A DNA stretch of 64,000 nt from Metaphire vulgaris (Eukaryota; Annelida; Clitellata; Crassiclitellata; Megascolecidae): NCBI GenBank assembly GCA_018105865.1, contig CM030872.1, forward strand, positions 8,552,016 to 8,616,015, given 5' to 3'. Shown piece by piece: positions 12,996-36,477 of the stretch; the stretch's first letter is position 1; each line of letters opens with the position of its first letter. A model generated the notes under the pieces. It was given only the letters and a program-made list of their open reading frames with translations. It searched no databases and was not told the DNA's origin. Position numbers and translations under genes: made by a program.

Positions 12996-13690
12996 GTTTG
13001 GTTTTCGTTAATTGCAATTCTCTATCTTCGAGTTGTCCAAAAGAAGTTTGTTTTCGAGATTCGGACATTCGTCGAATTTTTTTTATCACGGTACCCAGTG
13101 GCCGGTGGCAAATCAAATCTATAATCTAGCACCAGGAGTGCGTTGATTTAATTAACTGGATTCAATCCGTTTAGAAAAATCGATTAAATCCAGCTCCAGT
13201 ACCTTTTAAACTGGGATCCACATGTGCTAATTAGACGCGATTTCGTGCAAATAATCTGTTTCCGCGTTCTTAAAAAAGGCATGGCACCAGTTTAGATCCA
13301 CCGTAATGTGCCAATATACGTCTCGAGAGAATTTCGGACTCAGAACGAGGCTAGAAACGGGTTCAATGGCCAGAAGGAGGCTTCGTTGAGTTCAACAATC
13401 CTGAGAATCTTGTTTACGTGAGAAAAATGCGATCAATCTTCAACAATCCCCAGACTACGGTAAGACGGTATGCGTTAGAAACCTCTCGATTTTTTCCATA
13501 TGTGGCCTAGACATTCACTCTACCTACCGTCGCAGGCAGGGAGGTAGGGGAAAGGTCGGCGAAACAGGTTTATCGACCCTTAAACAAAGTCAGCAAGTTA
13601 TGTTCGTTTCAATGATGTAATATAATCGATGATAAAACAACAACAACATCAACAACAACATATATTATACGCATAATTGTTGTTGAGTGG
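12996..13690. other. No gene recognised
   Basis: Unique, moderately AT-rich sequence. Confidence 0.3.
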
Positions 13691-13710
13691 TTCCAGAAGT
13701 TTGCGCCCCA

Positions 13711-13711
<1 letters not shown>

Positions 13712-13780
<69 letters not shown>

Positions 13781-13901
13781 GTAATACATGTACAGTACAC
13801 TGTAATAGTAATATATATATATACTGTATATATATCATCCATATATATATACTTTACATTTTAGTATTTACATACTTTATATATATATATATATATATTT
13901 A

Positions 13902-13957
<56 letters not shown>

Positions 13958-14081
13958 CATATAGCCTATAGTAGATTTCATTATATCTATATATTTAGGC
14001 ATAATGAATTTTTTTAGATGCTCTTATATATATATGTGTGCATATAAACCCACTGTATATATATGTATGTGTATATATACA

Positions 14082-14130
<49 letters not shown>
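13712..14130 (+). repeat. (TA)n microsatellite cluster
   Basis: Three long TA runs (13714-13777, ~13878-13957, 14080-14127) with CATATA/GTATGT variants. Confidence 0.95.
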
Positions 14131-14132
<2 letters not shown>

Positions 14133-14631
14133 TTAATTCTTTACTATTTCGCATAGTAGACCTATTAATCCGAAATGCATAGAATCGCTCCTCAGTCGTT
14201 TTTCGATGCATTGATGCCATAGAGTCGCGATCGCAAGATTCCGGAAGTTGCCGATTGACGTCACATCCTGTCGACTCCCACTTCCTGTCTGACGGCCGAG
14301 TGATTGTCAACCAGATATCCATGACAACAGAGAACAAACGAGACCGACTGATGCCATCATGCATAGTGACAATGAGTCTACAGTAGAAATTCATTATAAC
14401 GTACTTAGCGGGTCTGTACAACTTTGTACTTAATATCCGCGGTACTTTATATGCAGTACCATAAAAAACGGTAGCGCATCTCATGGGACGGTACACTGCA
14501 TTGCGGTACGCTAAAACCGAGCAGTGGCGTAGCCAGAGGGCTAAAACCTCCCTTGGGCGCCGACGAAAAAATTTTGTGATGTGTTTCCACGCATTTTAAA
14601 TTTTCGAACGCGGTTTTGAGGGCCAAACTCC

Positions 14632-14817
14632 CAGTGGCGGCTCTAGGATTTGGCAAGTGGCGGGCCGTTGGGGTGGCAACTTCTAATCATGGGGGCCAAC
14701 CATTTGTTGTTTAATGTATGTAGCATTAAGTATAGGGTCCCAACTGGGGGCCACTGGGGGGCCAGGCACTCAATAGGGGAGCACGGGCCCCTGCCCCCGC
14801 CGGTGGAGCCGCCACTG
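14632..14817 (+). mobile_element. MITE family A, copy at 14.6 kb
   Basis: Perfect duplication CAAACTCC at 14624-14631 and 14818-14825. It sits inside a B-type element whose CAGTGGCGTAGCCAG end is at 14522. Confidence 0.9.
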
Positions 14818-15259
14818 CAAACTCCCCCCTTGAGGCTGCTTACCAGGGTTTTCAAGCGCCATAGTGGTGACGAGCCCTTTTGTTGATTGTCAGCATCTGA
14901 AAGAATAAAGTTTAGAAGGGAAGACATAGGATAGAAACACAGGATGACCATTTTTTGCTTGTCAAGATTATGGAGGAAAAGCTGATTGAAAGAGATGTGT
15001 TTTATGTCCGGATGGGAAAAATATTCAACGAATTGGAAGATCTGACAAGTGCATCGTTGGCGTATCCTGTCTTTCGAAATTGGGGGAACATCGACCTTTT
15101 CGGTTACAGATTTTTCGTACATATATACATTCACTCACGTATTCTCAAACTACTGTACATAGAGTACATACGTGCCACTTGAGATTTTTAAGCAAGCGGC
15201 TGTAGAATCATCGGCGCAGATGAAAGCAAAGTTTATGATATAAGAGAGAGAGAGATGAA

Positions 15260-15263
15260 AGAG

Positions 15264-15305
<42 letters not shown>

Positions 15306-15570
15306 CGTTCCGAAGAATCCGATTTCTAGGTTGTCTTTTCTATTTGCTTGAAAATAAAGATCAAGGCGTTCGATAAAGTCGATTCCGCCACCTTTATCTT
15401 CCATACACAAACACACACAAACACACACATTTCTGTTGTCTTTTCTAGTTGCTTGAAAATAAATATCATATATATTCGATAAAGTATATTCCGTCACCTT
15501 TATCTTCCCATACACGAACACACACAAACACACACAAATACACACACACATACAAACACACTCGTGTAGG

Positions 15571-15629
<59 letters not shown>

Positions 15630-15709
15630 CCATGCACGAACACACACAAACACACACACAAATACACGTACAAACAGGCTCGTATATATAATATATTTAT
15701 ATGTATGTT

Positions 15710-15784
<75 letters not shown>

Positions 15785-15785
15785 G
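15260..15785 (+). repeat. (GA)n, (CA)n and (TA)n microsatellite cluster
   Basis: GA 15262-15302, CACACAAA-rich 15405-15560, TA 15570-15620 and 15710-15750, GA 15751-15788. A direct duplication (TTGTCTTTTCTA...TTGCTTGAAAATAAA) surrounds the CA part. Confidence 0.93.
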
Positions 15786-16132
15786 AGAGAGGAAATATGC
15801 ACGACGTATCTAAATGATTGCCTTTGCGCTGTAAATCTTTTGATCCACCCACGGATTTTTATGTCGTTTATGTAATTTGAGGATCTAAATTTTTATTGAA
15901 AATATCTCAAATAAATCTGGATGGATTGCACGCATCGTGTTTAAACTGTGCGTAGAGATAAAAGTGCAGATCTACTCGTTTACAACTGAGAAAAGACACG
16001 GAGAAGGGTGTGCGAATTGTGTGATATGAGCATTTTGTGCGGATACGAGATTTGGAGGATAATGGCCGTATAATCCGTTATTCATACAATGTCCTTAAGC
16101 GTTGCAATTAATGTAGTAGTAGCAGTAATTGT

Positions 16133-16354
16133 CAGTGGCGTCGCCAGGGGATTGGGGTTTAAAAGCCCCCTTGGTTGTCCGACCCAAAAATTTATATTGC
16201 GTATTATTGTATTATTATTCTTAATAACTATAATATAATTCATTTAATCAAGCGAAAAATAAGTTTACGTCCTTTTTTTGCTTGTGGGTTTTTTCCTAAG
16301 TTGGGAATAATGGGAAGCATAACACCCCTTTGCGGAATCCTGGCTACGCCACTG
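16133..16354 (+). mobile_element. hAT-type MITE family B, 222 bp
   Basis: CAGTGGCGTCGCCAGG ... CCTGGCTACGCCACTG with perfect duplication GTAATTGT at 16125-16132 and 16355-16362. Contains a CCTTTTTTTGCTTGT box at ~16270. Confidence 0.92.
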
Positions 16355-16833
16355 GTAATTGTTGATATTTTAATTATTTATTATTTAAGACGATTTATAG
16401 AGCGCAATAAGCATAGCAAGGGTTAAAGTCAAGAGCCCTTAACAAGGGACTCTATAGGAATTGTTAAACATATTTGTTTGTTGGTGTAGATCACTGTCCA
16501 TCAACCTGTGTGCCCACTGGTGCCTGCACATTGGGGCAATAGGGGGCACTTGCTCCCCTGAAAAATACAAATACCAATATTCCACAGTGAAATTTGAAAA
16601 CCTTGCTAAAATATTAACCGTGACCATTGTGTTAAAATGCGTGTTGCCCCTTCTGGAAAAATTTATGTGACGTAACCGTGACCATGCATTGTGTCTGACC
16701 CAACCCAATCCAACCCAACCTAACCCATGGGTTAACCCAACCGATGGACATTTCTGCTTAAAATTGTCGTTGATGAATTTCTCTTCTCTCTTTTTTGACG
16801 TTGTTAGAACTGTTGGTTCTATTCGGCGGAACA

Positions 16834-26993
<10,160 letters not shown>

Positions 26994-27000
26994 ATTTCAC

Positions 27001-27320
27001 AGAGGCAGACAGACAGAGGCAGACAGGGCGAGACGGACAGAGACAGACAGGGAATGACAGACTGGTAAAGAGAGGCAGACTGATAAAGTGAGACAGACTG
27101 AGATAGACAGAGAAATACAGAAAGAGGCAGATAAATACAGAGACAGAAAGGCAGACATAGAGAGACAGACAGAGACAGAGGCAGACAGGGAGAGAGACTG
27201 GTAAAGAAAGACAGACTGATAAATTAAGATAGACCGAGAAACACAGAGTGAGAGAGAGACAGAGAGATACAGAAACAGAGACAGAGACAGAGATAAACTG
27301 AGGCAGAGGCAGACATACAA
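27001..27320 (+). repeat. CAGA-rich degenerate repeat in the D2 receptor 3'UTR
   Basis: GAGGCAGACAGACAGAGGCA-type text starts 8 nt past the stop codon, so it is probably transcribed as 3'UTR. ATTAAA-type polyadenylation hexamers follow at about 27434 and 27472; no AATAAA was noted before 27.5 kb. Confidence 0.85.
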
Positions 27321-27939
27321 AGTCACAAAGAATGTAGCCATTCCTAAACTCTAGTTGAATACCACTGCCTTAGTGCGTAAAACAGGATTGATAAAATTCT
27401 AAGTTCACAAAATGGAAAATTATTGAATGCACGATTAAAATTTGTATTGCTAACTCTGTATCTCTGGACGCATTAAAGAAGAGATGGATATGCTGGCCAA
27501 ACTATTTTGTAAATTGCACAAACAGTGTTACTTTATATACATATCGAATTTTGTTATTAAAGAAAGCAGCATAGTCGTATATTTAGTTTTCTATTTATCT
27601 TCGTTGGACGCTGATCTGGACTTAACGAGTTTATTTCATGCCAGAAGCTTTTATTGTTAAAAATAGGGGAGGACACTAAGGTTTCTACAGACATTTCCAG
27701 ACCCGACTACGGGGTTCCTCAACGGGGCCTGATGCATAGCCCATAATCTTGTGGTTATATAATAGGCCTATTCAAATGTTATGATTTAGACTCTATGACC
27801 GCATAACCCCCCACCCCACCCCCACCCCGCACTGATACAATTTTCGCATCGATTTTGCGCGAATCTCACGGCCAGTCTAAACTCGAGTAGGTGTCTACGC
27901 TAAGATGGTTAATATAAATGTAAAGCGTCTTGATACGTA

Positions 27940-28165
27940 CGTTGTTGGAAGGCAATACTGTAGCTCGCCATTTTTGTGACATTTCGAACGCTCTAGAATA
28001 AAACTGGGGCAGAATAAATTGACTATTTTAGTACGGTTTGATGCAATGAAGATGGGGACACAAGAAAATGTGTATATAATTCGTTTCATCACTCTTCTGA
28101 ATTTTGGCATATCTATAGCCTACTATAGCAATATTCTATTGTCTAGATTTTTAAAATGTTAGGCT
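27940..28165 (-). repeat. Repeat M, dispersed copy
   Basis: On the - strand: ATATGCCAAAATTCAGAAGA, then ATGAAACGAATTATA, TGTCCCCATCTTCATTG and TTCTAGAGCGTTCGAAATG. Confidence 0.65.
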
Positions 28166-28269
28166 ATAAGCATTTGCTGTAGATTCCCTGTGTATCGAAT
28201 CGATTTTTCATCATAAGAATCAGGGATTAGAACCGTCTCTATAGTGTAGTCTAAATTTTGTAATTTTAC

Positions 28270-28338
<69 letters not shown>

Positions 28339-28395
28339 TTTAAAGTGGTTCAGTAGGGTCTGCCCTGTGTGAGAACCACTGTTGCACTCATCCAA
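28270..28395 (-). mobile_element. SINE-like 3' end with (ATT)n tail
   Basis: On the - strand: GCAACAGTGGTTCTCACACA, then GGGCAGACCCTACTGAACCACTT, split here for length, then about 22 ATT units. Nearly the same as the copy at 24.23 kb. Confidence 0.65.
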
Positions 28396-28756
28396 ATCTA
28401 GTATCCTCTAGCACTGATGTTTATTTCAAAATCATTCACACTCGTAGCCATTACTATCTTCTCGTCCAGTTCGTTCCATCTGTCCACCACTCTTGCACTG
28501 AAAAAGTGCTGGCTGCATCTCCCAACGCGTTTCTTAAACAGTTTCATGCTGTCTCCTCTGGTTCCACCATACTGTTTCCATGTGTGTGTTTTTGTGTGTG
28601 TGTATTTAAAGACGACTCCGTATCAAAGACGATGAAAGTCTGTGTTAGAATTTTATAACGCTGTGACTCGTTTATTAAGTACTGAAACTCGTAGCTATGA
28701 CCGTCTATTTGAAGTGCTTGGGAACATCTGCACTAAGCGTATACAATACTAATAGT

Positions 28757-29007
28757 CAGACCCCTCTTTACGTGTTAAGAATCGGGCACAGTGCCCGGGC
28801 CCCGCGCATCTTAGGGGCCCCGCGCCGCGCGCAAACTTTTTTTGCTTGTCAATACCCCAAAACGTTTGCAGATGACATTTTTTATTGCCAACATACAAAA
28901 ACGTTTTGGAAATGACCTTTTTTGCTTGCCAACATTTGCATCTTCACGTCTAAGGCCCCGCAGGCCGCCAGGTGCCCGGGGCCCCACACAGGTATAAGAC
29001 GGGCCTG
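28757..29007 (+). mobile_element. hAT-type MITE family H, copy 1 (251 bp)
   Basis: CAGACCCCTCTTTACG ... TAAGACGGGCCTG with perfect duplication CTAATAGT at 28749-28756 and 29008-29015. Interior has GTGCCCGGGCCCCGCG and three GCTTGTC-type boxes. Confidence 0.92.
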
Positions 29008-29015
29008 CTAATAGT

Positions 29016-29945
29016 AATGTGATATAGTCCTGAATATAATGTTGGTGGTTAAGGTCTCTTTCCATTTAAGGATTTCTTTTAATCCGAGAATGTTCAACTT
29101 TCTCTCAAAATTTCTTTCTAACTTTTTCTTCCGTCTATAATTAGTTTATTCTATTTAGTTTTGTTCAGTTGATTTGTGTTATTCCTTGTGCGTGTAGGCC
29201 TACTATTTGATGCTGTGCTTGTCACGAATAATGATTATTATTATTATTAACTGCCTGTGAAAACCCCGTATTCGGCGAAAGTGAAAGCAGGCTGGGTCAT
29301 TCCACCACTCACGTCTCTCGACTCAATCAATTATTAACTGTCGGTCGGTCGGTCAGTAATTCATCTAATTTCCAACGGAAACGGACAGCAATATGTCCCT
29401 TTCACTCGACAATTCCAAGAGCAACCCATTTTTGTTCCACGGTGTAAGTTAGTCACGAAGGCTTATTATCCGAAGGGAGTCATGGTAACGATAAAAAATT
29501 TAAATCGGATTTTGGAGGATTGTTGTGACAGGGGGTTTAGACGCCTCCTCCGTAAAGCATGGTGTGACCTGGTCTACGTGATGGATGTCACGCAAAATAA
29601 CGAGACATATAACTTTGGAACAGAGGCGCCACAAAGCTGTGCTTAATCAACGGTTGTTCGTTTTACAATGGTGGACAAAAGTCTGGAATGGTTTATCTTT
29701 TTCAGTTGTTTTTACAATGATTTTTTTCAACTATTTCTGCTTTTAATTTTCATTTACTGCGTTGATTTGAGAAAGAAAATAAATCGAATGAAAGGAAAAA
29801 GAGAAAAAGGCCAAAATAGAAAAAGAATATAAGAAAATAAATCTCGACTGATAAAGCGATTCCATACTTTTACACTCCAATGTAAGTAACTGGTTAAATA
29901 TTAGCTTTTGAATGCTGTGTAAAATATCAAGATGTCTTAAAACAC

Positions 29946-30024
<79 letters not shown>
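29016..30024. other. No gene; (AAT)n at 29949-30024
   Basis: Unique AT-rich sequence between the two receptor genes; purine-rich ~29.76-29.85 kb; then about 25 AAT units. Confidence 0.4.
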
Positions 30025-30107
30025 TAATGGTTCGGGAGAATCTGCCTTCTGCTTTCGTGGATTGGGTCTGAATGACGATGGGTTGACTTGTTTTAAAATG
30101 GACCCAG

Positions 30108-30304
30108 CAGGGGCGTAGCCAGGAATTTGATTTAGTGGAGGGTATAAGTTTGGGAGGTATATATTGTTATATATACAGTATTATATATATAATGTATATA
30201 ATATATGTGCATATATATATGTTATATATACTGTATTATATATACACTGATTTTGGGCGGTATATATATATACCGATATATTCCCCCGTCACTATACGCC
30301 CTTG
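30108..30304 (+). mobile_element. hAT-type MITE family C, copy 1
   Basis: CAGGGGCGTAGCCAGGAATT ... ATACGCCCTTG; flanks GGACCCAG and GGACCCAT (7 of 8). It lies 50 bp beyond the stop of the MIP-type receptor, so it probably occupies its 3'UTR. Confidence 0.82.
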
Positions 30305-30353
30305 GGACCCATGCGCACGCCTATGTCTGGATCAGCCATAAAGTTGATATCTG

Positions 30354-31559
30354 TCACATTTTCGTCTCAATGGTATTTCGCCTGGCACTGTTATCTGCAG
30401 TCAGCGACATGTAATCGCTGTCTCTGCCAGTTCCGCTTGGTTTCAGTCCGCAGAGAAACATGTCCCTGAAAGTCGCTCGAAACTGCCGACTCATCCCGCA
30501 GTAGATGAAGAAATTCAACGGGTAGCTCAGCAGGATGAAGAAGTTGACGAAGAGCGTCGCCAGCTGGTTGGAATCGTGGTCGACCAGCGTCAACTCGAAG
30601 GAATTCTGGACGATCAGAACGATTAGGAGAACGGCAAGCGGGAATTCGACGAGGAGAAATACGCCGACGACGGCGACCAGCATCAGCGTGGTACAGTTGC
30701 TGTCCGCCAGGCGGCGCCACTCGCTCCGTCGATTCTGCTTCAGCAGCTGACGCCTCCTCTCCCGTGCGCATCTCATGGCGTTCACCAGCAGGACGGTCAG
30801 CACGACCAGCGATACGCACGACGCGAAATGTATGAACACAACGCGGAACCAGTAGTAGACGTTGAAGTAGGCGTTCGCGTACGACCGTATCCAGGGAACC
30901 AGCTGGTGTCGACACGTCACGACCGAACGGGTCGGGTCGACCCGCGACGCCAGGCTGACCGCGCGGTACTCGACCTCGACGAACCGGCACGCCTGGAACA
31001 GTACCGCGGCCAGGTACACGGCCGCGATGACGCGAACGACGTTGCGGACCGTACAGATTTCGCGCGCGCGCACCGGATGGCAGACGCAGATGTAGCGCTG
31101 GACCGCCAGGGCGACCGTCAGCCAGATGGACGCCGTGTGGAAGATGGTCGGTAGGTGGTCGGTGAGGCAGTGGAACGGGTGGCACCAACCGTACGGCACC
31201 CAGTCGCGGTACCGCTCCATCGTGAAGAAGTAAACGAAGCACGGTATCGGAAGGACGCCGGTCAAGAGGTCAGACGTTGCTATGGCAACGAGGATGGCGT
31301 TCGTGGGACTGCGCATGTGCGGTCTTAACAGCACGGCGCAGACGAGCGAGTTGGTGACGAGGGTGACGAGAACGATGATCGGGGATGCCCAGCCGCTGAT
31401 CGGGACGGCGAAGGGGTTGTCCGGGAGGAAGAACCCGAGCGTCCCGTTACCCCGGACCACCGAAAACCCGGTTCTATTAATCCCCTCCTCCTCATCCTCC
31501 TTCTCCTCGACAACTTCCGGGACTATGTCGTCAGTCGTCGAATTATCGCCCACCATCAT
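30354..31559 (-). CDS. MIPR: Sex-peptide / myoinhibitory-peptide receptor-like GPCR, 401 aa, intronless
   Basis: The reading frame is open up to 31682 but has no ATG before the one at 31559, so I start there. Seen (numbered from that Met): N-glycosylation sites N6, N28, N38 in an acidic N-terminus; TM1 with N70; TM2 with D97 in ATSDLLTGVLP; cysteines C126 and C216 for the extracellular disulfide; TASIWLTVALAVQRY with QRY (154-156) in place of DRY; RESIDUES NCTTLML before TM6; and TM7 ending SYPLNFFIYCGMSRQFR. The HTASIWLT...VQRYI and YP-x-NF-x-IYCGMSRQFR patterns are hallmarks of Drosophila SPR and MIP receptors. In those relatives the ligands are W(x)nWamide peptides and coupling is through Gi/o. 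A good match along the whole core; ligand assignment is inference. It is convergent with the dopamine receptor and 3.4 kb from its end. Confidence 0.9.
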   Translation of the reverse strand: MMVGDNSTTDDIVPEVVEEKEDEEEGINRTGFSVVRGNGTLGFFLPDNPFAVPISGWASPIIVLVTLVTNSLVCAVLLRPHMRSPTNAILVAIATSDLLTGVLPIPCFVYFFTMERYRDWVPYGWCHPFHCLTDHLPTIFHTASIWLTVALAVQRYICVCHPVRAREICTVRNVVRVIAAVYLAAVLFQACRFVEVEYRAVSLASRVDPTRSVVTCRHQLVPWIRSYANAYFNVYYWFRVVFIHFASCVSLVVLTVLLVNAMRCARERRRQLLKQNRRSEWRRLADSNCTTLMLVAVVGVFLLVEFPLAVLLIVLIVQNSFELTLVDHDSNQLATLFVNFFILLSYPLNFFIYCGMSRQFRATFRDMFLCGLKPSGTGRDSDYMSLTADNSARRNTIETKM

Positions 31560-31688
31560 TTTCCCGACTTCCGGCCGGATGTTACCGACGCGTTTCTTCT
31601 GCTTCCGGTTTCTCTCTAACTCTCTGTTTCCGAGTTGGTAGAACTGGAACAAGAAGAACTGTTGTTGAGGCGATAAACGCAACTGTCC

Positions 31689-31700
31689 TTATATTTATAT
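31689..31700 (-). promoter_or_regulatory. TATA-like box upstream of the MIP-type receptor
   Basis: On the - strand the text ATATAAATATAAGG lies about 130 nt before the ATG and would give a 5'UTR of roughly 100 nt. Caution: the same bases belong to an ATTTATATAGCGC string that recurs as repeat debris in the window. Confidence 0.35.
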
Positions 31701-31744
31701 AGCGCAAAGGTTGAAAATATGCAGCATTCTTGCATACGTCTGCA

Positions 31745-31958
<214 letters not shown>

Positions 31959-31979
31959 ACTAATAATAATAATAATAAT

Positions 31980-33275
31980 AATTGGCGATCGACAATAGTT
32001 ATAGGCGAACGACTGCACGTGTATGTTCCACTGCACTCCTATCTATTGTATAAGTGTCGCCATAGAGACGTGCGTTTTGCACTGAATTATTAGTGAGAGG
32101 CACGAGTAATTGCGATGCACGAATGTTATCGCCAGTGTACGGATGAGTGGGCTTTAACTATAAAGCACGAATCTAATCGATTAGTCCTGTGGGCAAACTT
32201 TCCTCAGCTCACAGAACGTTATGGATTCAGTAGCCACGCTCATATGCGAAATTCAGACAGACATTTCAGTTATGTTGCGTGATTCGAAGCGGTTTTAAAG
32301 ATAATGAAACGATATGGCATTCAATTGCAGTTTTTTCCCCGACAAATTCTACCCTAAACCTAATTATGAACAAACTATCTAGTGTTGTATGCTATTTGTA
32401 GTGGGGGGGGGGGTGTTGGGTCACGGATCAGGCATTGGTCGAGTCAGGGTTCCGGTATAGTGAATTAAAATGAATCCCCTTAAAGATGAACCCCCGAAGT
32501 CATTTTTATGCGTGTAATAAAGACTTCCCATATCTTGCCTGGGTGATTTTAGACTAAAATCTTGAAAATTTTGTGCATATTTAGTTCGGGGAAATAGAAG
32601 AAGACGAAAAACAGGGTGTCATTGACATATAAAGGCTAGCAGTACTGCCGATTTGTATTGTCTCTTTCATTATGTATTTAACAGGTGTGAAAAGTATCTA
32701 ATTCCGAATGCATTAGAAGAGAAAGTGAAGGGAATGTACAAACGCATTGTGGTATTCAGGCACGAAATATGAAGGTTTGCGAATTTAAATGAGTTATGCA
32801 AAAACAGCCGATGAAACAGAACGAGATGGAGATCAAAAGCGCAGAAATACAAAAGATAATAATAGGAACAAACTCACAAAGGTACAGCGCAGTTGAAAAG
32901 GGCCCTTAAACGAGAATTCTAAGCATGGATCTGTTGCATAGATACTGTTGCGTAAAACGGTCTGAATACCATAAAAAAACTTTACCAAAGGAAGAAAATA
33001 GCAAAACAGAGGATAAAAGATGATGAAATCTTATTAAATAAATCGCTAAAGGAATGGTTCTTTATTCTCTGCACATCATTAGAATATAAGACTTGGAAGG
33101 AAAGTTGAACATTCTCGGATTACTAGCAGAAGAAACTTTCAAGAAAGCCGTTTGAAGAAAATCTGTGTGAAGAACCAGAGTTGGAAGACGCTAAGAGATG
33201 CGTAAAGAACTGACAAAGACCACCGCGTTAACAAATGGAAACATATAATAGCCACGAACATTAGATTCAGGACGA
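31980..33275. other. No gene recognised
   Basis: Unique, AT-rich; a G-run at 32403-32412. No repeats or coding pattern recognised. Confidence 0.35.
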
Positions 33276-33280
33276 TACTG

Positions 33281-33535
<255 letters not shown>

Positions 33536-33577
33536 TACTACTATTAATACTAGTAGTATTATTACTACAACATCTAC

Positions 33578-33775
33578 CAGCGGCGTAGCCAGGATTTTCC
33601 GAAGGGGTTTATGGTTTTGATGATTCCCATCTGACAATGAAATAAAGCTAGCCAAAAATTATATCGCCCCCGCTTAGAACTTAAAAAGTCTGACGCTTTA
33701 TTCTTGCTTTTACAGTTTATGCGAAAATAGCATGCCCAAGTTTGGCTACATCTCTGACTTCCTGGCTACGCCGCT
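33578..33775 (+). mobile_element. hAT-type MITE family B, copy at 33.6 kb
   Basis: CAGCGGCGTAGCCAGGATTT ... CCTGGCTACGCCGCT. Target duplication not recognisable; it sits against the end of a microsatellite. Confidence 0.6.
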
Positions 33776-33779
33776 ATTA

Positions 33780-34581
33780 AAATATAAACTTAAAATACTG
33801 TAAATTTCTAAAGAACAGAGAGTTGAGTCCACTTAATAGGAATTTCACAATACTTCCTGCATCTATGAAATTTATGCATAGGTTTGCACTAGAATGACCA
33901 CCCATGGGCACCGTTATAATATGCGTATTTTCGAATCCTACTGGATTATATGTGATCAAAGTGTAGCAAATTTACGATCTGCAATCCAATATAACGTTCT
34001 TCTATCGAGATACTAAAGCAAGTTTTGCTCTATCGTAGCGAGAAGCAAATCATCTAATTCTGGGCATCTATAATTCACGCCCCCCCCAAAGAAGCCTCTT
34101 TGAGATTGCAATGCAGACGTTCAGTTTCTTAGGAAATTAAGTTTCTGTCTTCTGATTGACTTCTAAATTTACGATTTAATTCTGGAAACTTTGCAATCGC
34201 GCGATTGGGTTCAAAGTTCGCGAGAGTAATTATCGTTGTTTTTCATGATCTAATTTCTAATTTAAATTCAAAATGAAATTGGAAGGGAAATAATAAATAA
34301 AATAATATTGTATGAATAAAATAAAATAAAATAATATTGTATGAATCACTTATATTGTTGAGGGGGACACCCAAAACACTGTGATCTTGATCTCTCTACT
34401 CAGCGTAAAAACAGAAGAAACTGAGACAACTGACTTTGAGGGGCACATCATAGACCAGTTCGCATCAGTAAAAGCAAGAAAAGTGCATTCGTAGTTTTAA
34501 TCTTACGTCAATAAAATGCCATGATTTGTTACATAAAAATTCGCTAGTCTGCTAGTTTAATGTTATACCTCTATAATAGGC

Positions 34582-34658
<77 letters not shown>

Positions 34659-34660
34659 CT
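33780..34660. other. No gene; (AAT)n at 34584-34658
   Basis: AT-rich unique DNA; AAAATAATATTGTATGAAT is directly repeated near 34.30-34.35 kb. The stretch GACTTTGAGGGGCACATCATAG (~34.43 kb, cut here) recurs at ~39.24 kb. Confidence 0.4.
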
Positions 34661-34874
34661 GGCTCTGATAATAATCTGGCTCTGGAGACGATGGGGCCAA
34701 TCAACGAAGAAGGTCTCCGCTTCCTAAAGGAAGTCGGCGGTCTTCTTAAGCGTCAATCCGGAGACGAAAGAGAAACATCCTTTCTGCTACAGCGAATATC
34801 AGTGACACTCCAGAGATTTAACGCTGTCGCCTTCCGCGGAACTTTCAATACATAATAATAATAAAGGAACAGTT

Positions 34875-34878
<4 letters not shown>

Positions 34879-34915
<37 letters not shown>

Positions 34916-35000
34916 TAATAATAATAATAATGTGATATTAAGTGGTTGAGGAGGCTAAGTAAGCCTGTGTGAAAACCACTGATATAACCATCTGCATTCA
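34879..35000 (-). mobile_element. SINE-like 3' end with (ATT)n tail
   Basis: On the - strand: CAGTGGTTTTCACACAGGCT ... CTCAACCACTTAATATCAC then (ATT)n with one GTT. The stem-like GTGGTT ... AACCAC frame is kept as in the other copies. Confidence 0.6.
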
Positions 35001-35267
35001 ATAGCCTAGTTTATCGGGATAGCCTTTGAATCCATTTACCCCTCTGCCATGAGCACCGATTATCATAAGCACCCCCGTCCGAATGTCAGAATCAAAGAAC
35101 TGTCACGTGACAGACTTCTTGAGTTCGACCGTGCATTGACCCCCGTAAGGCGCTTTGGAAGCAGTTGCATTAAGCTTAAACCAGCTTTACCCCCGCCCCC
35201 ACCCTCCTCCATTGAAATCGCTAACTTTCTAGACTGGCTTTGCATTGCAGCATCAGCCATGCGAATT

Positions 35268-35487
35268 CAGGACGTTTCATCTCAAGGACTATTCATCTCA
35301 GGACGTTTCATCAAAAAGACTATTCATCTTAAGACTATTCATCTCAAGGACTATTCATCTCAGGACGTTTCATAAGGAGGACTATTCACCTCAGGACGTT
35401 TCATCAGGAGGACTATTCATCTTAGGACGTTTCATCAGGAGGACTATTCATCTTAGGACTATTCATCTCAGGACTATTCATCACCCT
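35268..35487 (+). repeat. Minisatellite of GGACTATTCATCTCA / GGACGTTTCATC units
   Basis: About 14 units of ~15-16 bp, grouped as ~31-bp pairs, ending in ATCACCCTAACCTTAACCC, a telomere-like C-rich string, then TTATCCGAGACGAGTAG. Confidence 0.9.
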
Positions 35488-35964
35488 AACCTTAACCCTT
35501 ATAACTTTATCCGAGACGAGTAGTCATGAGATGAAACGTCCCGATACCAGCCATGCAACAGAGAATTTGTTCTCGGTAAATCCACGCTTGTAGTAATAAA
35601 TAGATCGCGACTTTGATAGCCGTGACGTCAACCTCGTCGAGACCGGAAGTCAATGTCGCAGTGCTGACGTCATCGTCGTGACGCCCCTTTGTCGAACGTG
35701 ACGTCAGCGGCAGGCAGTGATGCTTTGCAAAAGCCGGTCTAAAAATCGACGCTTTTGCAGAACATCAAACGGCCCGCTGCTTGTACGTCGCCAAAAGAAG
35801 GAAAACATATGAACATCAGCTGACTCAGCCACGCATCCTGTACATAGGACGCATCCTGTGTTACGAACCTGGTCAATGCAACCCTGTTTAAGTCTTCTCT
35901 CCCGCCAGCGAAATCTATCATTACATTAAATTTCCCTTTCCGATTATCCCGGACACGCATCTAT

Positions 35965-36193
35965 CAGAGGCGTCATTTAGGGGCAGGGGGTCGTGTCCCC
36001 AAGGAAATGAAGAAATGATGTATAGTGTATTAAATAATTAAGTAAATGTGAAATTTGAAAAAAATCGCCAACAATTGCCCAAAATTGCCCAAAATTTGCC
36101 AAAAACGTCAAAAATCTACAAATTTGCCAACATTGGTCCAAAAATTGGCGAAAAATTATCTTACCCCAAGAAAAGTGTGAAATGACACTACTG
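35965..36193 (+). mobile_element. MITE family D-like, older copy
   Basis: CAGAGGCGTCATTTAGG ... GAAATGACACTACTG. The interior has repeats of AAAATTGCC type. No clear target duplication. Confidence 0.55.
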
Positions 36194-36477
36194 TAATAAA
36201 CATTTCCCGTCTCAAATTTGCTGTTCTAAATGGAACGCCTCCCGGTCATTTCATGCTACTCTACACATTCTTCCAAAAATTAAACTCTCAAACACCAAAC
36301 TTTCAAGCGACAGCGAACAAATTTTCCACACAAAGAAACCAATGCGTATACTTGCATATCCCTCCTCTTTATCCACCTACTCAATCAATCAGTTGCATAT
36401 GTCGCGCCACAACAATAATAATGCCAGTAACACAAAATCCAACAAGATTAGATTCAGACGAAGTCGGTGAAGACAGT

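Noticed and set aside
30391..31242. 283-codon frame overlapping the MIP-type receptor on the same strand
   Set aside because: Out-of-frame shadow of a GC-rich coding region; Pro/Arg-rich with no domain.
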